Part shown: piece by piece, positions 35,091 to 41,155 of the stretch
Layout of the letters: every line of letters starts with the position of its first letter
How positions within the stretch are numbered: position 1 is the first letter of the stretch
DNA from: JAJCZB01 sp964350195
GTDB lineage: Bacteria; Babelota; Babeliae; Babelales; Vermiphilaceae
Reading direction: 5' to 3'
Assembly: GCA_964350195.1 (NCBI GenBank)
Contig: CAYGJB010000009.1
Location: 1-41,155 of the forward strand
Length of the DNA: 41,155 nt
The notes under the pieces: generated by a model
Database searches by the model: none
Seen by the model: only the letters and a program-made list of their open reading frames with translations
What the model was told of the DNA's origin: nothing
Position numbers and translations under genes: made by a program

Positions 35091-35724
35091 CTTTTTCCTT
35101 GTTGTCTAAAAATGCGCCAATGAATGTTTTTCGGTGAATGATAGTTTCCTTGTGATTGTGAATAGAGTTTCGATGTATAGGAGTTGCGTATCCTTTATGT
35201 TGAGCAAGATGATAACCGGGAAATATTGGCTCATAAAGTTCCATGAGGCGATCCCTGGTAACTTTGGCCAAAATTGAAGCTGCGGCAATAGAGCTCGATT
35301 TAGTTTCTCCTTTAGGAAAGTGATAGACGGGAATATTTTTGATTCCTGTATCTACTATTTTGAGAGGCATGGCATCTATTACAATAGCACCGATGGGCTT
35401 TTTGCATTGAGCCATAAGGTTCACCAGCGCCTTTTTCATGCCCAGCATAGTGGCTTGATAAATATTGTGCTTATCTATGAGGCGATGATGGATAATGCCC
35501 ACTTGGTAATAACAATGAGAAATTATCCAAACATATGCTTTTTGTCTCTCTTTGGGCGAGAGGATCTTGGAATCCTTAAGAAGGGGATGGGTCTTATTGA
35601 CAGGGAGAATTACTGCTCCAGCAACGACTGGGCCAGCCAAGCAACCGCGGCCAACTTCATCAACGCCAATAACGAGTTTTTTAAGCTCCCATAGGGCGTT
35701 TTCGTACTGATTTTTTTTAACCAT
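35062..35724 (-). CDS. rnhB: Ribonuclease HII
   Basis: Cuts RNA in RNA-DNA hybrids and removes single ribonucleotides. I take the ATG at 35724 (220 residues); the open frame reaches 35790 but the extra residues are unlike the family. Catalytic D22 and E23 in GVDEVGRGCLAGPVVAGAVIL, the VIDAMP aspartate, the KGETKSSSIAAASILAKVTRD block and HKGYATPIH all fit. It heads the minus-strand operon that runs through to 30571. Divergent from the XRE regulator. Confidence 0.94.
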   Translation of the reverse strand: MVKKNQYENALWELKKLVIGVDEVGRGCLAGPVVAGAVILPVNKTHPLLKDSKILSPKERQKAYVWIISHCYYQVGIIHHRLIDKHNIYQATMLGMKKALVNLMAQCKKPIGAIVIDAMPLKIVDTGIKNIPVYHFPKGETKSSSIAAASILAKVTRDRLMELYEPIFPGYHLAQHKGYATPIHRNSIHNHKETIIHRKTFIGAFLDNKEKDEQSQQTFL

Positions 35725-35763
35725 CACTCTGTGTCTTATCATACTATTTGAGCCAGTTTTCGT

Positions 35764-35791
35764 TTGACAAATAAGGTAAAATACGTACAAT
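35764..35791 (+). promoter_or_regulatory. Sigma-70-type promoter for the XRE regulator
   Basis: TTGACA (35764-35769), 16-base spacer, TACAAT (35786-35791): one of the closest matches to consensus in the window. It points at the regulator starting at 35854 and overlaps the upstream region of rnhB, so the regulator could control both. No clear palindromic operator is visible. Confidence 0.65.
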
Positions 35792-35853
35792 TAGAAATAT
35801 AGCAGTTACTAACCATACTTAATGTTCTATTATATTAATAAGAGGAGTTACCC

Positions 35854-36528
35854 ATGGCAACTTCGACTCAACTGAGAGTCAAAGAGCTTCTCAGAGAAAA
35901 AGGGTGGACAACCAAAATTTTAGCCGAAAAAACCGGCATGTCTGAAAGTTATTTGACGCATATTAAAAATGGTACGCGTCGTTGGAATGAAGATTCTCTT
36001 CGTAAGCTTGCAAATGCATTTGAACTTAGTCCAATTGAGCTTTTTGCAGAGCGTCGTCAGCGCACTGACAACATAGATAAAAATGTAAGCATGCCTGAAA
36101 AATCTGATGTTGAGCTTAAAGTACAAGTTGTACCGGTGGTAGGTGAAATTCCTTCAAATCCATCCCCATATAACAACCAATTGATGCAAATTACTACCGG
36201 CTATAAAGATGTTTTTGTGCCAGTTTTAAACTCAAACGATAACTCAATGTTTTCCCTTTGCGTTGAAAACAATGCAATGGGACCTTTCTTTGTAAAGGGA
36301 GACTATTTGATTATATCTCCTGAGATTTGGACTCGATCTGGTGATATCGCTGCCGTAGAGTATGGCAATGATACTCCGGTGAAGGCCGTTATGCAGGTTA
36401 CTTATACTGAAGATTTCATTGTTCTTGAATCAGTGAACCACAAGCAGCCGCCTATTGCGCTCGTTCGTGGTAAAGATCATTTCCGTATTATTGGTCGCGT
36501 TATTCAGCGCCAACAAAAGCTTGCTTAA
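35854..36528 (+). CDS. XRE-family regulator with a non-catalytic S24/LexA-like domain
   Basis: A 224-residue protein. An N-terminal HTH of the Xre/Cro type lies at 7-62 (ELLREKGWTTKILAEKTG and SYLTHIKNGTRRW). A linker follows, then a C-terminal domain of the LexA/CI (peptidase S24) type: FSLCVENNAMGPFFVKGDYLIIS (133-155), VEYGNDTPVKAVMQV, and the LESVNHKQPP block. In self-cleaving members the motif is (G/D)-S-M; here the serine position is A141 (NNAM) while the lysine K177 is kept. Autocleavage is therefore not expected, and the domain may serve dimerisation or signal binding. The ribosome site AAGAGGAG precedes the ATG. Strong promoter upstream and a hairpin terminator downstream, so it is monocistronic. 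Confidence 0.85.
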   Translation: MATSTQLRVKELLREKGWTTKILAEKTGMSESYLTHIKNGTRRWNEDSLRKLANAFELSPIELFAERRQRTDNIDKNVSMPEKSDVELKVQVVPVVGEIPSNPSPYNNQLMQITTGYKDVFVPVLNSNDNSMFSLCVENNAMGPFFVKGDYLIISPEIWTRSGDIAAVEYGNDTPVKAVMQVTYTEDFIVLESVNHKQPPIALVRGKDHFRIIGRVIQRQQKLA

Positions 36529-36548
36529 TATTTGAATTGAATGAGGAC

Positions 36549-36592
36549 GATACCAAAAAAGCTGGATAAATAAAGCTTTTTTGGTATCTTTA
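36549..36592 (+). terminator. Terminator after the XRE regulator
   Basis: A 15-base perfect stem, 36549-36563 (gataccaaaaaagct) with 36574-36588, loop of 10, followed by TTT. The A/T-rich stem contains its own T-run, so it could act in both directions. Confidence 0.75.
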
Positions 36593-36600
36593 GTTAGAGC

Positions 36601-36684
36601 CCTCCTTTTTTAGGAGGACATACTAAATAGCGAGTTTGTTCGCTATAGTGTTAACAATATACTTCCACTTAGTATGAGGTGAAT
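36601..36684 (+). promoter_or_regulatory. Structured leader of rpsF-rpsR, candidate autoregulatory RNA
   Basis: Just before rpsF lie a CCTCC...GGAGG hairpin (36601-36617) and a long-range stem CATACTAA (36619-36626) with TTAGTATG (36669-36676). That stem encloses a 7-base hairpin ATAGCGA/TCGCTAT (36627-36633 with 36640-36646). The outer stem ends at the GAGGTG ribosome site (36676-36681). S6:S18 complexes are known to bind leaders of this operon in many bacteria. I do not see the usual conserved CCG-type loop, so the autoregulation claim is inference. Confidence 0.4.
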
Positions 36685-37173
36685 ATGTCACAACGTTATG
36701 AGGTACTTATTCTTACTGTACCTGAGATTACCCAAGATGAATCAAAACAGCTTGAAACTGAACTTGATAAGATAGTAACAGGTGCAAAGGGTACCGTGCT
36801 TTCTTTTGAAAAGTGGGGAAAGTTTAAGCTAACTTATCCAATCCGTGCTAATGAATATGGTGTTTACTATCTTATTCGTTTTGAAGCACCTGAAGTGCTT
36901 ACTAAAAAGGTTGATGAACTTTTTCGAATTAAGCTCAACAACTTCGTAATGCGGCATATCGTTAGTCGTCTTACCGGCAGCTCTCTTGAGTATCAGCGTC
37001 CTAAATCTCTTGAGGATGCACCAACTTCTCGTGATATGGGTGCATTTTTGAAAGAGAATAAGATGGAAGGTTTTCTTTCATCAGTTGATGAAAAAGAGCA
37101 AGCTGCTTCACGCACAGCGGTTGTTGAACGGGTAGAAACAGCTGCTAAAAAAGCAGCTTCTACAGAACAGTAA
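36685..37173 (+). CDS. rpsF: Small ribosomal subunit protein bS6
   Basis: Binds the central domain of 16S rRNA with S18. I place the start at ATG 36685 behind GAGGTG; a GTG at 36679 is in frame but lies in that ribosome site. MSQRYEVLILTVPEITQDE, GKFKLTYPIRANEYGVYYLIRFEAP and VMRHIVSRL are typical S6 blocks. The 162 residues exceed the usual 95-135 owing to a low-complexity, Ala/Lys/Glu-rich C-terminal tail (ETAAKKAASTEQ). Cotranscribed with rpsR, 18 bases downstream. Confidence 0.95.
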   Translation: MSQRYEVLILTVPEITQDESKQLETELDKIVTGAKGTVLSFEKWGKFKLTYPIRANEYGVYYLIRFEAPEVLTKKVDELFRIKLNNFVMRHIVSRLTGSSLEYQRPKSLEDAPTSRDMGAFLKENKMEGFLSSVDEKEQAASRTAVVERVETAAKKAASTEQ

Positions 37174-37191
37174 TTTGGATAGGAAACGATT

Positions 37192-37479
37192 ATGACTAAG
37201 AAAATTAAATTAAAAATAAGTGCTCGTTTAGTTAAAAAACGTACTCGTAGAGCTTCATCAGGGCTAGCTAAGCAATGTCGCTTCTGTGGTACTCCTGAGC
37301 ACGAATCAGGCATTGACTATAAGAATTCAGGATTCCTTAGGGGGTTTCTAACTGAACGTGGTAAAATTTTACCATCACGTATTTCTGGTAATTGCAGTTT
37401 ACATCAGCGATGGCTTTCAAGAGAAATAAGAAAATCTCGCTGCATGGCATTGCTACCATATACTGCACAATACGCATAA
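37192..37479 (+). CDS. rpsR: Small ribosomal subunit protein bS18
   Basis: The 95-residue product has the S18 core IDYKNSGFLRGFLTERGKILPSRISG (as IDYKN, FLTERG, LPSRISGNCS) and ends REIRKSRCMALLPY. The N-terminal part has CRFCGTPEHES, and a third cysteine in GNCSLHQRW, a C-x2-C ... C-x2-H pattern that could bind zinc (C+ type S18). The gene order rpsF-rpsR without ssb or rplI between or after is a shortened form of the common cluster. A terminator follows. Confidence 0.96.
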   Translation: MTKKIKLKISARLVKKRTRRASSGLAKQCRFCGTPEHESGIDYKNSGFLRGFLTERGKILPSRISGNCSLHQRWLSREIRKSRCMALLPYTAQYA

Positions 37480-37486
37480 AATAAAG

Positions 37487-37512
37487 AAGCCGTAGTGATA
37501 CGGCTTTTTTAA
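37487..37512 (+). terminator. Terminator after rpsF-rpsR
   Basis: Stem AAGCCGTA (37487-37494) with TACGGCTT (37499-37506), loop GTGA, T-run following. Classic Rho-independent form at the end of the ribosomal protein operon. Confidence 0.92.
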
Positions 37513-37599
37513 TATTCGCTTACCTCCGTTTGCTCTGCCTACTCAGTATAATGTTAGTAAAGCTTGGGAGCTTGTCGAAAAATATGAATAATAAAATCA

Positions 37600-38355
37600 A
37601 TGACCCAATATAAAATCATTATTGCTTATGATGGTACTGGCTATGTTGGTTGGATTCAGCAGCCTAATGAACCATCAATTGTTCAAGCACTGCAGGATTC
37701 TTTTGCGCGCACTTTTCATAATGAAATCAAACTACTCGGTGCATCAAAGACAGATGCGGGTGTTCACGCAATGGGGCAGGTTGCCGTATTTGAAACTGAT
37801 CTAGACATTGATCCTGAAAGATTAAAATCTGCTTGGAATAATGCTATTTCGAGCTCAATTTTAATTCGATCTCTTGAAGTTTCTTTTGGTTTTAATCCCC
37901 ACAGTAATGTGATTGAAAAAATTTATCATTATCATTTTTTTCTTGATCGTCCTGAGCCATTTTATGCAAGGTATGGTACTCAATTTTATGGAAAAATTGA
38001 TTTAAAAATCTTTCAAGATACGCTGTCGCTTTTTGAGGGTACACATGATTTTAATGCATTCTATACTGGGAATGATCGTAAAGATACGGTAAGAACAATC
38101 AAGAGAATTCGACTGATTTTTTTAAAAAAGTATAACAGCTATAGAATAGAAATTGTTGGTGAAAAGTTTTTGCGTCATATGGTGCGGCGTATGATAGGTG
38201 CTGCTCGAGCTGCAGCTCAACGAGACTCAATTTCTATTGAAAAAGTGAAAGAGGCGCTTGATTTTGGTGAAAAAAAATTCGAATTGCCTACAGCACCAGC
38301 GCAAGGCTTGATGTTGTACAAAATTAGATATGGGAATAAGAATGCGTATTCATAA
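37600..38355 (+). CDS. truA: tRNA pseudouridine(38-40) synthase TruA
   Basis: Makes pseudouridine at positions 38-40 of tRNA anticodon arms. The 251-residue product has IIAYDGTGYVGWIQQPN (6-22), the catalytic aspartate in ASKTDAGVHAMGQVA, the HDFNAFYTG segment, and the C-terminal KFLRHMVRRMIGA block. No leader. It overlaps the GNAT gene's start by 14 bases, so the two are cotranscribed. No strong ribosome site is visible before ATG 37600. Confidence 0.95.
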   Translation: MTQYKIIIAYDGTGYVGWIQQPNEPSIVQALQDSFARTFHNEIKLLGASKTDAGVHAMGQVAVFETDLDIDPERLKSAWNNAISSSILIRSLEVSFGFNPHSNVIEKIYHYHFFLDRPEPFYARYGTQFYGKIDLKIFQDTLSLFEGTHDFNAFYTGNDRKDTVRTIKRIRLIFLKKYNSYRIEIVGEKFLRHMVRRMIGAARAAAQRDSISIEKVKEALDFGEKKFELPTAPAQGLMLYKIRYGNKNAYS

Positions 38356-38887
38356 GAAAAGTATATTTATAGTTTTATTTTCATGTGTTATAGCGAGCAG
38401 TGCCTGGTTTTTGTTTCGAGAGCACAGCCGTTTAGGAATTGTTGATTTTGATATAAAACGAGATGGTGAAGCGATGATGGCGATTTTTGATCGAGATTGG
38501 GATTGGCTTATTCCCGGAGGTAGGGACACTTTTTCTCCTGAGTTAATGATGGCATATCGTGCTCCAATGCAAAATCCAATGTATGCGGGACGATTAAAAA
38601 TTAAGGTTATGCGCGATGGGAATAGTTTTATAGGGTTTGTAGCCTGGTATATGAAAGATCAGAAGACAGGCTTTCTCAATTTTGTGGATGTAAATCCAGA
38701 ATATCGTGGAAAAGGACACGCAGAAAAACTGCTTCGCTATGCAATGGATGAAATGATTAAAGAGGGGGCAAAAAAGCTTACGATGGTCACTTGGCCGCAC
38801 AATTTTCGCGCACGAAAATTGTATGAAAGGCTGGGGTGGAAGCTTGTAAAAGAAGAGCATCAAGTGCATTACGAGTATGATGTTTAA
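38342..38887 (+). CDS. Membrane-anchored GNAT acetyltransferase
   Basis: I take the ATG at 38342 (181 residues); one at 38330 is also possible. An N-terminal hydrophobic segment (about 7-25, IFIVLFSCVIASSAWFLF) follows two lysines. A complete GNAT domain comes next: FIGFVAWYMKDQKTGFLNFVDVNPEYRGKGHAEKLL with the acetyl-CoA loop R-G-K-G-H-A (Q/R-x-x-G-x-G/A), and the C-terminal HNFRARKLYERLGWK. GNATs acetylate small molecules or protein N-termini and need acetyl-CoA. A leader on one is unexpected, and an N-in anchor would put the domain outside the cytoplasm. Substrate unknown. Confidence 0.85.
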   Translation: MRIHKKSIFIVLFSCVIASSAWFLFREHSRLGIVDFDIKRDGEAMMAIFDRDWDWLIPGGRDTFSPELMMAYRAPMQNPMYAGRLKIKVMRDGNSFIGFVAWYMKDQKTGFLNFVDVNPEYRGKGHAEKLLRYAMDEMIKEGAKKLTMVTWPHNFRARKLYERLGWKLVKEEHQVHYEYDV

Positions 38888-38997
38888 GCCAATTTTATTT
38901 TATCAATTTTTGAGATTAGGCGCATTTCTGCGGTATACATTTTCTGCCATGAAGATATCCAAGCGGCTGCTAGACAGCTTCTTGATATGATGGATGG

Positions 38998-40515
38998 CTA
39001 GGGTTGCATTTCATCTGGAATAGTTAATCCCATGTTTTTTAAAATAAATGGTGCAATATCAGAAAGCTGCTGTAATGGCAGCGTTTTATTGAGATTTTTT
39101 TCTTTTTGATTGATCCATAGAAAAGGAACCGGATTAGTGGTATGGGCTGTTCTTGGCTGCTTGGCAACTTCATCATACATGTCTTCTGCGTTGCCATGAT
39201 CAGCCGTGATGTATATTGTGCCATTCATTTTTTTAATTACTTGCTCATAAAGATCGCCTAGCAGGTGATCAAGGCATTCAACAGCTTTTACTGTTTCGTC
39301 AAAATTTCCCGTGTGGCCTAGAATATCAGCATTTGCATAATTAATGAGATAAAAATCGAGAGGATTATCTTTTAATGAATTGATAACAGCGTGTGTTATT
39401 TTGTTTGCTTCCATGCAAGATGATGTATGCCTTTGCACCTCTTTTTTGCTTGTAATGAGTGTGCGCGTTTCCGTACTTACTGGATCTTCAGTGCCCCCAT
39501 TAAAAAAATAGGTAACGTGTGCATATTTTTCTGTTTCAGCAATAGCGAAAATAGTTTTTCTTTGTTTGGCGAGCGTTTGTGTAAGTGTATTCTTGATTCG
39601 TTCAGGTGCGTACATCACGTTGGTTGGCACAGTGTCATCGTAGCTTGTGGGGGTTACAAACCCTGCGAGTTTAATTTTTTTTGTCTTGAAGGCATCAAAA
39701 TTTGGGTCAACAAAACTAGCGGTTAGTTGGCGAGCTCGATCTGAGCGAAAATTAAAAAATATAATCCCATCACCATTTTTTATAATCGCATTTTTATCTA
39801 ATTGTGTAGGGGGAATATATTCATCTGAAATGCCTTGACTGTAGTAATAATCGATCGCTTGTTCTGCATCTTTAAACTGTATGTTCTGTGGCTCAGTGAG
39901 TACGCGATAGCTTGCCTCTATCCGACTCCATGCTTTGTCCCGATCCATTGCATAGGACCTGCCATGGATAGAGCCTATTCGTGCACCCGTAATCTTTAGC
40001 TCCTGCTTGAGTTTGTTTATAAACTGTTTTGCTTTGTGTGGTACTGTATCTCTGCCATCAAGAAAGGGATGAACTACAATAGTGCTAATGCCGTAGTTGT
40101 GTGCAGCATTTGCAAAGGCATACATATGCTTGATATCGGAATGTACTCCTGCATCAGAAAGAAGTCCCATGATATGTAAGGTGCCGCCATTTTTTTTAAC
40201 TTTTTCGAGTGTATTAATGAGCGCTGGATTAGAAAAAAAAGAGGCATCATCAATTTTTTTGTTGATTTTGACGACAGGGCTATCGATAATACGCCCTGCG
40301 CCGATTGTGAGATGTCCTACTTCAGAGTTGCCGATATAATTTTTTGGCAACCCTACAGCTGGCCCAGATGCTTTTAGAAAAGCATGAGGATATTCCTGGA
40401 GCCATCGATCTAAGTTGGGTTTCTTCGCATGATAGATTGCGTTGTATTTTTTCTCTTCTCTCCAACCAAATCCATCGAGAATCACGAGCATTGTAATTTT
40501 TTTGTTGCTTGACAT
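38998..40515 (-). CDS. gpmI: Cofactor-independent phosphoglycerate mutase
   Basis: Interconverts 3- and 2-phosphoglycerate in glycolysis through a phosphoserine enzyme. The 505 residues are typical: ILDGFGWRE (12-20, Asp14 metal ligand), the catalytic serine in GNSEVGHLTIGAGR (S64), HPFLDGRDTVP, RIGSIHGRSYAMDRDKAW-type block, and the metal site ADHGNAE. No leader. It has a divergent neighbour at 40602. It shows that at least the lower part of glycolysis is kept in the cytoplasm. Confidence 0.96.
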   Translation of the reverse strand: MSSNKKITMLVILDGFGWREEKKYNAIYHAKKPNLDRWLQEYPHAFLKASGPAVGLPKNYIGNSEVGHLTIGAGRIIDSPVVKINKKIDDASFFSNPALINTLEKVKKNGGTLHIMGLLSDAGVHSDIKHMYAFANAAHNYGISTIVVHPFLDGRDTVPHKAKQFINKLKQELKITGARIGSIHGRSYAMDRDKAWSRIEASYRVLTEPQNIQFKDAEQAIDYYYSQGISDEYIPPTQLDKNAIIKNGDGIIFFNFRSDRARQLTASFVDPNFDAFKTKKIKLAGFVTPTSYDDTVPTNVMYAPERIKNTLTQTLAKQRKTIFAIAETEKYAHVTYFFNGGTEDPVSTETRTLITSKKEVQRHTSSCMEANKITHAVINSLKDNPLDFYLINYANADILGHTGNFDETVKAVECLDHLLGDLYEQVIKKMNGTIYITADHGNAEDMYDEVAKQPRTAHTTNPVPFLWINQKEKNLNKTLPLQQLSDIAPFILKNMGLTIPDEMQP

Positions 40516-40601
40516 ACTCTTAATCCTTTTTGTTTTATAGGGAGCTGTATTTATATTTTATTGTAAAGTTCGGTGGTCAACAAGGCAAGAAGGAGTGTCT
40601 A

Positions 40602-41093
40602 ATGAAATGCGCGTTTGTGTTATCTATTCTTATGAGTTGTACTTTTAATATGAAAGGGATGGAGTTGGAGGAGGAGCATCTTCTGGATGATCAGGTTGAG
40701 ATTATTGAGATGTGCTTTAAAGAAGAAGAATTTTGTTTACTTGCGTGGCAAATTCCCACTGAAGATTCATTTTTAAAGCTTGATAGAAAGGTTCAGAAGG
40801 ATATACTAAAAAAATTTCCTAGCTTTCAACTATTTTTGCAGAAAAATGATTGTCTAGGTGAGCAACTTGAAGTGGATATGCAAGATATTGAGATATGCTC
40901 GAAAAAACTTATGGTGTACTTAAAAAAACCAATAAGTCGCAAAATTCTAGGCAATTTTTCAAATGAGTTTTCTTTTTCTGCGATTATTAAAGGATACAAG
41001 CATAGTCCAAGACGAAAACTTGCAGAAGCTGAAATTAATCTCATACTGATAAAGCATAATCAGCAAAAGCTTTGTGACTGCGTTTTAGTCTAA
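40602..41093 (+). CDS. Secreted protein of unknown function
   Basis: The start is at ATG 40602, behind AAGAAGGAGTGTCTA; the frame is open further upstream to 40530 but that region overlaps the gpmI promoter side. The 163-residue product begins with a signal peptide (MKCAFVLSILMSCTFNMKG). An acidic stretch (MELEEEHLLDDQVEII) and lysine-rich helical sequence follow, with cysteines spaced through the chain, ending in CDCVLV. No family recognised. It lies 12 bases before an IS5-like end. Confidence 0.55.
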   Translation: MKCAFVLSILMSCTFNMKGMELEEEHLLDDQVEIIEMCFKEEEFCLLAWQIPTEDSFLKLDRKVQKDILKKFPSFQLFLQKNDCLGEQLEVDMQDIEICSKKLMVYLKKPISRKILGNFSNEFSFSAIIKGYKHSPRRKLAEAEINLILIKHNQQKLCDCVLV

Positions 41094-41104
41094 AAAAAGA
41101 TATA

Positions 41105-41155
41105 GAACCTATCCCAAAATTCATAAGTACCTCAAAGTGTAGAATGTAGCGGCAA
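41105..41155 (-). mobile_element. Right end of an IS5-like copy, running off the window
   Basis: It starts with the terminal repeat gaacctatcccaaaattca, then the complement of the transposase C-terminal end (taagtacctcaaagtgtag). This matches the right end of the element at 4491-5024 with about four mismatches, all near the tip. The orientation is minus, as at the left edge of the window. The transposase C-terminus is only partly inside. Confidence 0.8.

Noticed and set aside
35854..36528. Prophage repressor with an adjacent prophage
   Set aside because: The HTH/S24 architecture is phage-like, but all neighbours are core genes and no phage genes are present.
38888..38997. Coding-looking short stretches on both strands between the GNAT gene and gpmI (for example HEDIQAAARQLLDMMDG)
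   Set aside because: Too short, no start codon, and both strands look equally plausible; may be a gene remnant but cannot be supported.
1..41155. CRISPR array, rRNA or tRNA genes
   Set aside because: No regularly spaced repeats and no recognisable rRNA or tRNA sequence found on reading either strand; a dedicated scan could still find a tRNA.

Overview
The window is about 41 kb of AT-rich bacterial DNA, densely coding, with standard-code genes and Shine-Dalgarno starts. Gram-negative traits are clear: a NodT-type outer-membrane lipoprotein, an HlyD adaptor and a predicted beta-barrel protein. The mix of ankyrin-repeat protein, two DUF2608 HAD-like proteins, decayed insertion sequences and many small exported proteins suggests a host-associated, probably protist-associated, bacterium. 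My best guess is the candidate phylum Dependentiae (TM6/Babeliales), with Chlamydiae or Legionella-like organisms as alternatives. That placement is inference; no rRNA gene is present.

Layout. (1) 1-10.0 kb is accessory DNA. It holds a glycan gene group (glycosyltransferase, FkbM methyltransferase, GT2 glycosyltransferase, PseB/CapD-type 4,6-dehydratase, and an epimerase/reductase that looks like the eukaryotic NRS/ER enzyme). It also holds a SAP/DUF6434 protein, YaiI, an ankyrin protein, IS5-like remnants, an ISAs1-family copy missing one end, and a broken methyltransferase gene beside it. (2) 10.4-14.0 kb carries a DEAD-box RNA helicase, a membrane-anchored Bcp peroxiredoxin, a SpeD with a signal peptide, and a DUF2608 protein. 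(3) 14.1-18.2 kb is a four-gene tripartite ABC efflux operon (adaptor, outer-membrane channel, permease, ATPase). (4) 18.4-21.8 kb has a coupled set hpt - GNAT-like? - arfB, preceded by a Memo-AMMECR1 fusion. (5) 21.9-30.6 kb has a barrel protein, typA, an unknown secreted protein, a YetF-like protein, a polytopic membrane protein, mutL, and an MreB-like protein with a signal peptide. (6) 30.6-35.7 kb is a minus-strand operon rnhB - HAS-barrel-like - ftsY - DUF2608 - prmC - PilM-like? - PilN-like?. (7) 35.8-41.1 kb has an XRE/S24-like regulator, rpsF-rpsR, truA overlapping an anchored GNAT, gpmI, an unknown secreted protein, and the end of another IS5-like copy.

The strongest theme is the distribution of signal sequences. 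Information-processing and glycolytic genes start where their families normally start. Many enzymes that are cytosolic elsewhere (HPRT, SpeD, Memo-AMMECR1, the 4,6-dehydratase, the NRS/ER-like reductase, a peroxiredoxin, an MreB-like ATPase, a GNAT) begin with an extra hydrophobic leader of roughly 20-30 residues. Either these enzymes work outside the cytoplasm, perhaps in the periplasm or the host, or they are tethered to the inner membrane. This is the most promising candidate for an undescribed system here.
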